Positions 55,261 through 64,000 of a DNA stretch of 64,000 bases are shown in pieces. The position numbers were made by a program, and so were the translations under genes. The stretch is from positions 39,023,076-39,087,075 of the forward strand of contig NC_087069.1 in NCBI RefSeq assembly GCF_963678635.1, in the 5' to 3' direction. Each line of letters starts with the position of its first letter. The stretch's first letter is position 1. The stretch is from Symsagittifera roscoffensis. Taxonomy: Eukaryota > Xenacoelomorpha > Acoela > Convolutidae. The notes below the pieces were generated by a model. It ran no database searches and was not told where the DNA came from. It saw only the letters and a list, made by a program, of their open reading frames with translations.

Positions 55261-56770
55261 AGACATTTCAATAGTGCTGCTACCAAGCTCGATATTGCAG
55301 ATGCAAAACTAATCACACATCGGAGTTCTGCATTTTAAATGGCAAAACGTTTCCCAGTTTATCCAATTTAGCGCTCAGAATTGTGTGATTTTGACTGAAG
55401 ATACGCTCAAAATCCTAGTAGCTTAATATCAATCACCAGAATGAGCGAACTCGAAAACTGCGGATTTTGTTTTAACGGTGACCAGAGTTTTCAAGTAAGT
55501 AAGCTTTATATAGCTGGTCAAATGTACGGAATTGGCTACGCTTCTTATTTGGTCAAACTAATTTGTTATGCTAAGGGATCACATGTTATGCTAATTGGGT
55601 AAGCTTTAATACAGGTGATGGGTTTTTCGTTTATCTTCGGGAGTTACGAGCAGAGATGAAGAAGAGGACGGGCCAGTGGAGTCTGCTATAATAACTGCTG
55701 GAAATTGAGTGGGCTGTTGGAAAGCAGAAGTAGGTCGTGGCATACATCGAGGTGCAATATAGTATACAGCTCCAGCGTTTGTGAAGGTTTTGAAAACATT
55801 TATTTTTAACGGCCCGTCATTCTGACTCTTTTGTTAACATCGGTGTTATCAAACAAATTGAGTTAAGTCATTTTGACATTCTAGGGCAGAAATTCGAATT
55901 TGCAACAAGAATGAGAAGCCCGAGTGCTTGAAAGAATAAGAGAAGAAATGAATTGTATACTCAGGTTATCAGTAAGAAATGCAGCTGAATTAATTTCGCG
56001 GTTTGAAGCAGCAGCTGTTTTTACGCTCAACGACTGCGAAATGAAAGGTGTACTTTGAGAAAAGACTTTTTAAATGAATTAGAGGAGCTGGATTGATCGA
56101 AAGACATTTGATCATTTTGTTTACATGATGGCACAAATGCTGTAATATGAGTAGCTAGTGAGGAATTCTTTTGTGCACAATCTTAAATGCTAGCTGTTTC
56201 TCATGGCATTACTTCTGATTAATGCTACAAAATCTTAAGATGCCATGCAAAAGGTACCGGTAAAACTTGGATTTACTGCTGAGTTGACCAGAAATAGTTT
56301 CTGAATTAACCAGAACCGACTAAATGATAATCGAAGGTCCAGCATTATAGCTTGGATTTATCAGGGCTACCTTTGCAAACTCCGCTGCTGTATTGTCATC
56401 ACCTTTCAGCCATACGTTTTCCGCTCGCCCCAGTCAGACAGCTGACAACAGATAATTCAGAATTGCACGTGTCGTCATCGGTTTCCCTGAGGTCGTCAAA
56501 ATATTCAGTTTCTCCTACATTGGCCTCGGCTTTTTTCTGTTCTTTTCAGCTAACTTTTTAAATTAAAGTCTTCATTGATAGCTAATGATGAGTTTGTGAA
56601 TTTCCAGTTTCCCTGAATAGTTTATATGTTTATAGTTTATATCTTTTGATGAGCTTCCACTTTCAACTCCTCTAGTTTGAGTCTGTCTTCCTCGTGTCTC
56701 AACCTCAAAGCTGCCTCGTTTTGTCTTTCTAACTTCTCTCTTTACAGTTTTGCAAGCCTAGATGATTTTT

Positions 56771-58050
56771 GGTGCTCACTGGGGATCATTGAACTTGCTT
56801 CAAAATTATACTATGCGGACGTATCGATCGACGAACTGTTGCCATAAGCGATTTTGCGGAGGCCTACGTTCGGTAGAATTTTGCTACAGTATTATCAGCT
56901 GAAGCCATGTAATTAGGGGAACACCTGGCTCTTTGAATCGAACAACAATTGGCCCAAATTTTATGGTGCAAATACTCTTCCAAATCCCTGAAAAGTTTCC
57001 TTGGATTTGATTTGACTAGTCTGCTCAAAAAAATCCTTGCTTTTTCTTACCAGACTCTCAACTCTCGCACTTCGCTTGTACGCCTCATTTTTCCGTTTGA
57101 AACAGCTATGATATTTTTACAATTCTTTTTCTATCAATTATCTGGCCTCAAATAACTTAATATTTGTAGCTTGGAGTTTGCCATTTTTAACTAAGCAGTT
57201 TATTGGAAAATAACTCAACACAAATCACGTTTTTGTATACCGTTTTTTTATGGTTCCGTCGCGGCACGGCACTAATATTCAGCTCACAATTCCAGTCGGT
57301 TTTCTTTCTTACAGTGAGGGTTCGAGCAAAACGTGACTTGAGTTACCATTAAATTTCATTTTTTCTGAAAAAATAGGTGTTCAATTTATCAAACTTCGGA
57401 AATTTGCTAATTTTTTCAAGTACGAATGAGCTCGCAAAAGTTTTAGGTTCTTGAAGCAGGCTAATCGATGTCTCATTGCTTCTATAGCAAGCTTAAGCAT
57501 GTCTAAAAGCTATTGAAATGAAACAATTTGTCGGTTTTCAAAATAAAACAGTTTTGAAAGTCGTTAAACAAAAAAATTGTTATGGCAGATAGGGTCGTTT
57601 CAGAAAATGAGTCTGACTGATGAACATAAAAGATTTTTATTGACCGAAGTCTCATCTGAGAAGGCAGAAGCTGAGGTCAGATCCTTACAAAGCCAAACTG
57701 TGAGTTTTGTAAATTTTAAACGGACTCCGCATGAAGGACGCTCCCTTTGTTCTTCTTTTGTTCTTCCAATTCCTTTGATCGTTCCGACCAATTTTAAACA
57801 TTTTTAGAGACTTTAGAACCCTAGAACCTACAGACACAAAAAATGATTTTTAAATCCAAGTAACAGGAATGTCCAAGGAACAGGAAAATCCAAGTAACAG
57901 GAACAGGAATGATAGTTAACGCGAAGTACCCTTTGTATCCAAAGTGGTGCGGTTGAAGTCAATGATCACCGTTGATGTGTCTTTTGACACATGAGAAAAT
58001 AAGCTAAGAAACTGCCCGAGTCGAGATTTTTTCACCTAATTTGATTCAAG
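56771..58050. other. AT-rich DNA with one weak candidate exon
   Basis: On the + strand, an AG acceptor followed by ATG at 57607 opens 31 codons of Glu/Lys-rich helical sequence (MSLTDEHKRFLLTEV...) ending at 57699 before GTGAGTTT, a good donor. No partner exon could be identified. A short repeat of CAAGTAACAGGAA lies near 57857-57905. Otherwise nothing is seen. Confidence 0.25.
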
Positions 58051-58180
58051 ATTTGAGCGGTTTGAGCGGCTTTTTTAGACAATTACGCTCAAAATCTTGC
58101 TTCAAAATGAGCGGTTTGAGCGGTTTTTGAAAGGCTTATCTAAAAAAACCTCTCAAAAACCGCGCAAGGTTTGAGCGGTT
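58051..58180 (+). repeat. TTTGAGCGG short repeat
   Basis: TTTGAGCGG or AATGAGCGG occurs at about 58051, 58061, 58105, 58115 and 58170, with the complement near 58086. A small irregular minisatellite. Confidence 0.7.
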
Positions 58181-58200
58181 TATCTAGAAAAAACCTTTTT

Positions 58201-58416
58201 AAATTTGATTTCCTACAACAAGTTGTGGTGTCCAAAATTGTCATCCAACGCTCTTCACATCAGGGACAACCGAAGTTTTGCGGACTGTTTGCAATCTGTC
58301 CGACACAAACAACAATTGCTGTCGAAGTTGGGTTGACCTCGGTATTATTCCGATTTGAGAATTCAGATGTGGTCAAACACTGCTTATATAGTTTCCGACA
58401 AGATCTTAGAAACTGA
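58201..58416 (+). pseudogene. Fragment of a Ulp1-like cysteine protease C-terminus
   Basis: The frame reads KIVIQRSSHQGQPKFCGLFAI and, about 20 residues later, VLFRFENSDVVKHCLYSF. The CGLFA motif with the catalytic Cys, followed by an (F/Y)-x-x-x-x-(M/V)-(R/V)-x-H-x-x-x-x-(C/F) helix, is the end of the Ulp1/adenain-like fold common in proteins carried by DNA transposons. The upstream His and Asp parts are not found. A remnant. Confidence 0.4.
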
Positions 58417-58559
58417 TTTATTGAGAAACCTGCTGAAACTTCATTCAAATCTTACAGAGTTAATCAAATTAAGCTAAACCTCCATGTGTGGTTAGACAAC
58501 CTGTTTTTTTTTCAATGTGAGTCTTAGCTCCCAGATATTGCTACCGTCTTTCCGAGACT

Positions 58560-58975
58560 CAGGGGCGGATTTAGTGTGGGGGATGGGCGGACGCCCTTTC
58601 CCCTCAGGATTTTGACCCCCTGCCGACCCAAAGGGTCACCCTTTGTACTTTTTTGAGATATCCATTTTTGGTGTCGGACCCTAAAAATTTTCTAAATGTG
58701 CCACCGGCCCCAATATATACTAATTTCAAGAGGGGAGCGCGCGTCGAAAAAAAACGCAATTTTTTGGTCAAAAATTCCAAAAATTGCATAAAAATGCCTT
58801 TCTTGGCCTGTTTTTTTTAAATTTTGCCTGCGGCGCAGACAGTTTGACCAAACAAGGTTTTTTTTTGGCTTTGGGAGAGCTTGCAAATCAATTTGGTCGA
58901 CCTAGAAAAAAAGTCGACAAAAATTTTGAAATTTTTTGAAAATCCCCCATCGAGAAAATCCTAGATCCGCCCCTG
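58560..58975. mobile_element. hAT-type MITE with target-site duplication
   Basis: 416 bp bounded by inverted ends CAGGGGCGGATTTAG and (complement) CAGGGGCGGATCTAG, one mismatch in 15. The flanking 8-mers CCGAGACT (58552-58559) and CCGACACT (58976-58983) match at 7 of 8 positions. CAGGG-type ends with 8-bp duplications are diagnostic of the hAT superfamily. There is no transposase frame, so it is non-autonomous. Confidence 0.88.
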
Positions 58976-58983
58976 CCGACACT

Positions 58984-60270
58984 CTTAGCAATTTGTATCT
59001 CACTGTTGGTATACGATCGCCGGAAGACTCCCTTGGTCTGCTCTGCTCGCATAATTTATACCAGTTGGCTGGATCTCCCTTGCTGTGTCACTGTTTTTGG
59101 TAACAGACATGGTAAGACCACCTTGTCTCCGAGAGAGTGATTATAGTGAAATAACTTTCAACAATTGCAACAATTATAGTGAAGTAAGGTTTTCAAGGTT
59201 TTCACTAATGCGTTCAAAATGCCAGCCAACTTCATAAAGCGAGCAACAAATCAAAGACACGGGCAACTAAAATAAAAAGGTCTGTTTTAACTTATTGGGG
59301 TTTTTTGAGCTCTTGGTTTAAGAAATTTGGAATGGTGTATGCGGTCCACAGATTCGGTTTGCCCGTCACTTCCAGTTCTATTAATGCCAGTTATAAATTA
59401 CCTTTTTTGCATTACAGTGAACATATTTTTTAATACCTCTCACTCGCCTTGATTTCGTTTTTGTTCGACTTCCGACCATGAAGGTTTCGCAGACTGGATT
59501 TTCCTACCAAGGTGGCACATTTAGTTTTTTAACGTGAGGTTCTTCAAAGTTAAGAGAAGTGATTCTGCCTTCTAGATTAATTTAAATTTGTGATTTAGCT
59601 TGTCACGTGGACGCTAAACAAATTAAGTGAAACAAAAAGGAAAAAAAGGGGAGCATCAATTTCAAAAGTAGGAGAACTTAAGTTGAGAACTTAAGCCTTT
59701 CTCATTTGCAAATTATAAAAACTGTAAAAAAAATTGGAAAAATTTTGGTTTCTTTCATAATGCAAATCATTTTCACTCAGCAAGCTCAACTTGCTCGTAT
59801 TTTATTGGCTAATTACTATTTTTAGAAGGAGAGTAGGGCTCGTTAATTTGGACAAAAGTAAATAAAAACAGATTTTTCATCATTCATTTTTAAGTTCCTT
59901 TGCCTTTTCTACCAATATGACAAAAAATCTATATCATTGTTATATAGCTTCATAGTAATCACAATAATAAATATCAGTTTTTGATCTGTTCGTTGTATTT
60001 TAAAATTGAGACACTTGATCCAATCTGTTGCAGCCGTTGATTGGTTGATGAAACTTCGAAAAGCTGAATGCAAAAACCTGGAAAACTTTTCTTGAAACCT
60101 GGAAAACAAGCTTAGATTGAAAGTTATTGCAGTTTTGGAGGGTCAAAAAATTAAGATATTTTAAAGAATCAAAATTGCCATCTACGTAATTTTAGTTTTT
60201 AAAAGCAGAACTTGGACATAAAAACCACCAACAAAAGAAGAAACAACACTGAAACATCTCAAAGGAACAA
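58984..60270. other. AT-rich non-coding DNA
   Basis: The minus strand near 58990-59110 has a short protein-like frame starting ATGTCTGTTACC that does not continue. No other feature seen. Confidence 0.35.
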
Positions 60271-60447
60271 ATGGCTCAGACAGATGAGGAACTAGACCTC
60301 AGTGTTGATACGAGAACGCACAAACCTTTTGAAACAACCCGACAACAGCAAACGACCGATTTTTTTGAATATTTCTACAAATCAAATGAAACCGAACGTT
60401 TCCTTGAGTTATCAGGAAGCAGCAAGAAGGACCAGGAAGAAGAACGG
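60271..60447 (+). CDS. Candidate first coding exon, charged protein
   Basis: ATG in a good context (ACAAATGG) opens 59 codons of Thr/Gln/Glu/Asp-rich sequence (MAQTDEELDLSVDTRTHKPF...) ending EEER before GTGCGC, a weak donor at a codon boundary (phase 0). Codon use looks more protein-like than the surroundings. A compatible second exon lies at 60808. No known domain. The gene would run into the assembly gap at 61005. Confidence 0.35.
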
Positions 60448-60807
60448 GTGCGCACGTTTCTTTGTTTCATATTTGTTCGACTTTTTTTATTGTGAAAAAG
60501 TCTTATGATGGAAAAGTAATAGCATACAGATAGTTATTTATAAAATTATTTTGAGTCCAATAATACTTTTGTCCACCCACAAGAAAAAATCAACCTGGTG
60601 TCACATAATCAAAATAGAAGTCGAATATTAAGTGTCAAAATGTACGTAATATTTTACAAACTTAGGGTCTTGTGAGTGTATCGGTTTTTATGCATAGACT
60701 GCGCTTGTGAGCTTCTTTGTACAGTTTCGCTAATTTCTTGCTCTTTTTCAGGTTTTGGGATTGCGGATTGCATTTACTACAGTTTTTGACGAGACAGTTT
60801 TTCTAAG

Positions 60808-60981
60808 TTCACTGACGTTGTCAACATTTTTTTGGAGAAGCTGATTGAAACCAGCCAGCATACTGGAAAAGATGTTGTTTGGAGGAGCCTTGTCCGAGAA
60901 CACTTCGAAAACACTTTATCTGAAAACCTTCGCCGTTTCGTAAAACTGTTTTTGGAGGAAATTCAATCCTTTCCACTGACA
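60808..60981 (+). CDS. Candidate second exon, helical protein
   Basis: After a polypyrimidine stretch and AG (TTTTTCTAAG), 58 codons of amphipathic helical sequence (FTDVVNIFLEKLIETSQHTG...) run to GTATAAT, a possible donor, also phase 0, so the two exons join in frame. No domain recognised. It lies 24 bases before the gap, which hides the rest and the junction with the giant element on the other side. Confidence 0.35.
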
Positions 60982-61004
60982 GTATAATTTGACCTGTTTT
61001 GTGA

Positions 61005-61204
61005 NNNNNNNNNNNNNNNNNNNNNNNNNNNNNNNNNNNNNNNNNNNNNNNNNNNNNNNNNNNNNNNNNNNNNNNNNNNNNNNNNNNNNNNNNNNNNNNN
61101 NNNNNNNNNNNNNNNNNNNNNNNNNNNNNNNNNNNNNNNNNNNNNNNNNNNNNNNNNNNNNNNNNNNNNNNNNNNNNNNNNNNNNNNNNNNNNNNNNNNN
61201 NNNN
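61005..61204. other. Assembly gap (200 N)
   Basis: Exactly 200 N, a scaffolding placeholder of unknown true length. The first base after it is the outer end of an LTR. Confidence 0.98.
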
Positions 61205-62119
61205 TGTAACATTCGTCTACTGCAGTCACACATGAGGCTTAAGAAAAATAGGCCCTATAACCACTGGCTCAAGGGTCAGGGACACCATCTCTTGTGTTTT
61301 TCCACCTCAAGAACGGTCGGAGCCAGTTCGGTTCGTTTGTGACATGAGACTACGACCCGTTACAGCTTAAAGGCTACTACTAAAATATCCCCCCACTCTA
61401 GAATTAGAAACGTCCCCATACTTAGGTCTCTAGATACCCAAAATACATGAACGCCGTTAAAAACCGGGTTGGAACAATCCGTTAAGTTTATTTTTATTAG
61501 ACAGTGGAACTTTGATCCATTTCAGATGGATCAACCTAAAACTCGCCTTACCTCAACATAACAATTATAAAACACACTCTAGAATTTAAATTTGTACTCA
61601 CATAGTAGCACGCTCAAGAATTGGGAAATAATCCAGTCGGTAATTAACTCAAGAATTAAATAACGTAACTAAAATGAGTTTAATGTCAGTCAGTTTTAAC
61701 AACAAGAACAAGTTTTTACTCTAGACCGCAAGTTCTCGTGAACCATTGGGACACTCTAGCTGTCCACCTTTCCACCGAAGGTTCACTCTGGTCCAGTCAA
61801 TAATAGTATTCCAATCGTAATAATCCAACTCGTGGGAATGCTCTCGTCTCTGTTTCAGATGGGACAGCTCTACTCTAGGTTATTATTGCTTTCGAAATTG
61901 CGAATAGCAATTTCCCACCGATTTTTCTAGCAACTTTCCCGCGATTGTTACTCAATTGTTCTGAAATTGTTCTGATCTCTTTTTCTGATTTTCAGTTCTC
62001 GCGAGAAAATCGTGCATGACAGGTTCCATTCGAAATTTTGAAAAATTAAATTTCACTCCAAAATCAAGTGTTTTTTGCTTCTCTCAAGGTCAAACTTCCA
62101 AATATGACCGACTGGCACA
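61205..62119 (-). repeat. 3' LTR of giant element copy 2
   Basis: 915 bp, TG...CA. Blocks shared with the LTR of copy 1: the first eight bases TATGTGCC including the TA, a GATCCATCT..AATGGATC block followed by ACTGTC and polyadenylation hexamers, and the end TAGxxGAAxGTTACA. Two AATAAA hexamers (minus) lie at 61487-61498. The outer end abuts the gap, so no target duplication can be checked. Confidence 0.8.
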
Positions 62120-62133
62120 TACTCCCCGGACTC
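62120..62133 (-). promoter_or_regulatory. Polypurine tract of giant element copy 2
   Basis: GAGTCCGGGGAGTA on the minus strand, directly before the LTR TG. It shares the core GTCCGGGGAG with copy 1 although the surrounding sequence has diverged. Confidence 0.7.
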
Positions 62134-62549
62134 GAGATCGATGTCCTCATCGCGCGCTGTCTTCTGCCAGTGAGTCCCAGAAAAACCGAGTGTTGCTCAA
62201 GATACAGTGCCAGTGGTCATTTACAGAAGTTTGCAGCAGATTTAAGCTTATCTACACCCCAAAATTCACAGCCATTTAAAATTTTCACACTATTGCTAAA
62301 CAGCAATCAAAATCTGCATACACCTGCACCCTTGAATTTTCGCTTTTCAAGCCAATCATTTTAAAATCTCTTTTGTCCTATTCAATCAGGAAATTGTCAT
62401 GCAGCATTTCGATTTATATAATAAATATAGTATATTAGTAACAATATTTGCTTTGTTAAAATTTCTTTTTCGTGAATCCAAGTTTCACTCGGATCCACGC
62501 TCAAGCCCCCCTTCCCTCTCAAGATTCAAGATCCATCCGATTTGCCCAT
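62134..62549 (-). other. 3' untranslated region of giant element copy 2
   Basis: Non-coding, about 415 bp, half the length of the equivalent in copy 1. It contains a TA-rich run near 62410-62440. Confidence 0.6.
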
Positions 62550-64000
62550 TCATCTCGTGCTCTTCGCCTTGGAGGTACTGCATCCTGAAGTGCTAGATGC
62601 GGCAAACTGTCTCAACAGTTCCTCTTCATCATCGGAACTAATCACAATCTCCTCCCAAGCCTTCAGCTGTTCATAGGATCGCATCCATTCTCTCTGCTCC
62701 TGCAATCTCTTTGCTTGGTTGGGTAGTGCCTTCACCCTAGCTTCTCGGTTCAAGCAAAAGGAGTTGTGCAGGCTCAAGCTCACGTTCTTCGCCAGGTCTT
62801 CCTCTAGTATCGACTCCCTCGCTTTGGTATTGTCTCTAGACATCTTACCCACTCTTTTCCATCCTGTCGTGATCGCATTACGATGGGTTAGCAGGGGTCT
62901 CTTGAAAGCTTCCGGCCCAATCTCGGCCTGGAACTGTCGATACTCCTTTTGATGTTTTCTCATGTGATCTTTCGTTGTCATGTACAACCAAGACGTCAAT
63001 GTCGCCCGAAACCATGGAAAGTACCTCAAGCGGCTCCATACGTGCCTGACTTCCGTCGGTATGGCGAATACTTTGCACGCAGTCTCAAACAACTCGAGTC
63101 TCCTGCTGTAGTCTATCGCGTATATTGACTCAGCCGTTGGCGTCGTCGCCTCCCGATACTCCGTTACATTCTCTTCTATCCATCTCAGAGCTAACATCGT
63201 ACTCACTACTAAGAGCGTCACCTTCTGCCGGTGATCCGGTAGTCCGATCGACCGAATCTCTTCCACATCCCACACCAGGCAAAGGTTCTCGTGATCTGGA
63301 TACCACACCGTTTGTGCCAAACAGTGGCATGGGCATTCCCCATGAGAGATCTCAATGCTCCTGAGATTACGCTCCCCTGAGGCTTCCAAGAGAGGCTCAA
63401 GCTCCATCATTTTCTCGTGCATCGTGTCGTTGTCTTCCAGGTTCGGAGTACTTCCCACAGGTTTCCCGATCACGTTTTGTCTCTCGTGATCGCTTGTGTT
63501 TTCTCTTTCCAACTTCAGAAGATCTTCTCCCCAGATTTCGCTTAAGTCATCTCTCAATTCTTTTGGTACTGTCCCTTTGATTTTTCTCAACAACTTGTGC
63601 GAGTGATGCGACATCCGAGCCAACCTCACGCACTTGGGCACTGAGAAGGCCTTGTCCACCAGTATTCTCTGGCTGGACACTTCCACCATCGCCATGTGTA
63701 GCGGGTAGTGACTTCCGCACAAGTTGGCCATCATTGACCCTATCAGCGATTTCGTGTTCAATGGCAAGCCATAAGCTTCGCTCAGGGGAAATCCCATTTC
63801 CGCCTCAAGACCAACTTTCCAGCTCCGGATGTGTTTTTGAGTCACCTGCAACACCCCGGGCCATGATTCCACGCTCAACGCCGTCACTAAATGATGTTCA
63901 GATTCCAGTCTCTCCAGTGCCTGCAGACCACACATTCTCGAGAAGAATCCGAGAGCTGTCGCTATATTCACCGTGGTTCTCGCGTAACATTCCGCTGTTA
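62550..64000 (-). CDS. Conserved unknown C-terminal module, intact copy (partial, open at window edge)
   Basis: At least 480 codons, open without a break to the window edge; no start is needed because homology to copy 1 extends to the edge (AECYARTTVNIATALGF versus AECHGVREVNLTTALGF). Conserved landmarks: VPKCVRLARM, CLAQTVWYP, VWDVEE, PWFRATLTSW, LLTHRNAITT, NVSLSLHNSFC. The C-terminus has a coiled-coil segment and an acidic SSDDEEELL stretch, then a Ser/Lys-rich end. No known enzyme, signal peptide or membrane segment. The unbroken frame against a diverged homologue shows selection for protein function. Role in the element unknown. Confidence 0.8.
   Translation of the reverse strand, partial: TAECYARTTVNIATALGFFSRMCGLQALERLESEHHLVTALSVESWPGVLQVTQKHIRSWKVGLEAEMGFPLSEAYGLPLNTKSLIGSMMANLCGSHYPLHMAMVEVSSQRILVDKAFSVPKCVRLARMSHHSHKLLRKIKGTVPKELRDDLSEIWGEDLLKLERENTSDHERQNVIGKPVGSTPNLEDNDTMHEKMMELEPLLEASGERNLRSIEISHGECPCHCLAQTVWYPDHENLCLVWDVEEIRSIGLPDHRQKVTLLVVSTMLALRWIEENVTEYREATTPTAESIYAIDYSRRLELFETACKVFAIPTEVRHVWSRLRYFPWFRATLTSWLYMTTKDHMRKHQKEYRQFQAEIGPEAFKRPLLTHRNAITTGWKRVGKMSRDNTKARESILEEDLAKNVSLSLHNSFCLNREARVKALPNQAKRLQEQREWMRSYEQLKAWEEIVISSDDEEELLRQFAASSTSGCSTSKAKSTR

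Larger units (their letters stand above)
52550..56770 (-). mobile_element. Degenerate BEL/Pao LTR retrotransposon
   Basis: Along the minus strand, pieces appear in the canonical BEL/Pao order: a charged coiled coil (about 56650-56755), a gag C-terminal part, a DUF1758-type protease, RT and RNase H. All are split by stops and frameshifts. LTRs and a clear integrase were not found; they may be lost or lie unrecognised in 47-52 kb. BEL/Pao elements are known only from animals, which supports an animal host. Confidence 0.7.
61205..64000 (-). mobile_element. Giant LTR retrotransposon copy 2, 3' end (runs off the window)
   Basis: On the minus strand: a long open frame homologous to the C-terminal module of copy 1, a 3' untranslated stretch, the polypurine tract GAGTCCGGGGAG, TA, and an LTR that starts TGTGCC and ends GTTACA at 61205. 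Same family as 13884-38215 but clearly a different subfamily: the protein shares about half its residues in the best-aligned block, and the LTRs align only in blocks. The rest of the element lies beyond 64000. Confidence 0.85.

Noticed and set aside
62719-63364. Plus-strand open frames in the right-hand element
   Set aside because: They are shadows of the long conserved minus-strand frame.

Overview
The window is animal nuclear DNA. The background is very AT-rich, there are no operons or ribosome-binding sites, splice-like donors and TATA boxes occur, and the mobile-element load is Ty3/Gypsy LTR elements, a BEL/Pao relic (a lineage described only from animals) and a hAT-type MITE. A run of exactly 200 N marks an assembly gap. 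The sequence does not identify the species; an invertebrate is the most economical guess.

Layout. 1-12100 is AT-rich and essentially geneless, with two dispersed repeat families: an about 500-bp unit in both orientations, and a palindrome-rich unit. 12382-13883 and 38216-39870 are the two halves of an old, broken Ty3/Gypsy element, split by the main object of the window. That object is a giant LTR retrotransposon of about 24.3 kb (13884-38215, + strand) with two matching LTRs of about 885 bp. Its body is far more GC-rich than its surroundings. 39871-61004 is again AT-rich; it holds a candidate secreted-protein first exon (minus strand, 40719-40791), a diverged copy of the left-hand repeat, a degenerate BEL/Pao element (minus, about 52.5-56.8 kb), a Ulp1-like protease fragment, a hAT MITE with an 8-bp target duplication, and a candidate two-exon gene piece (60271-60981). 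After the gap, 61205-64000 is the 3' end of a second, diverged giant element of the same family on the minus strand.

The giant element has a 3.1-kb leader full of a short ACCCTCCG-type repeat, then gag (coiled coil, capsid, two zinc knuckles), protease, reverse transcriptase, RNase H, an acidic linker with a 14-residue tandem repeat, integrase, a GPY-like tail, and then an unusual extension resembling a macro (ADP-ribose-binding) domain. After a 467-bp hairpin-rich spacer comes a second coding block of nearly 9 kb. It contains an SGNH-hydrolase-like domain, one or two further possible degenerate SGNH-like domains, and a large C-terminal region I do not recognise. The last part of that region is conserved (about half the residues) and unbroken in the second copy at the right edge, so it is a real protein. 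The first copy carries many stops and frameshifts and is not autonomous as sequenced.

The most interesting content is this gene set: an LTR retrotransposon carrying a macro-like domain, SGNH-like domain(s) and a conserved unknown C-terminal module. No envelope-like gene (signal peptide plus transmembrane segment) was seen.
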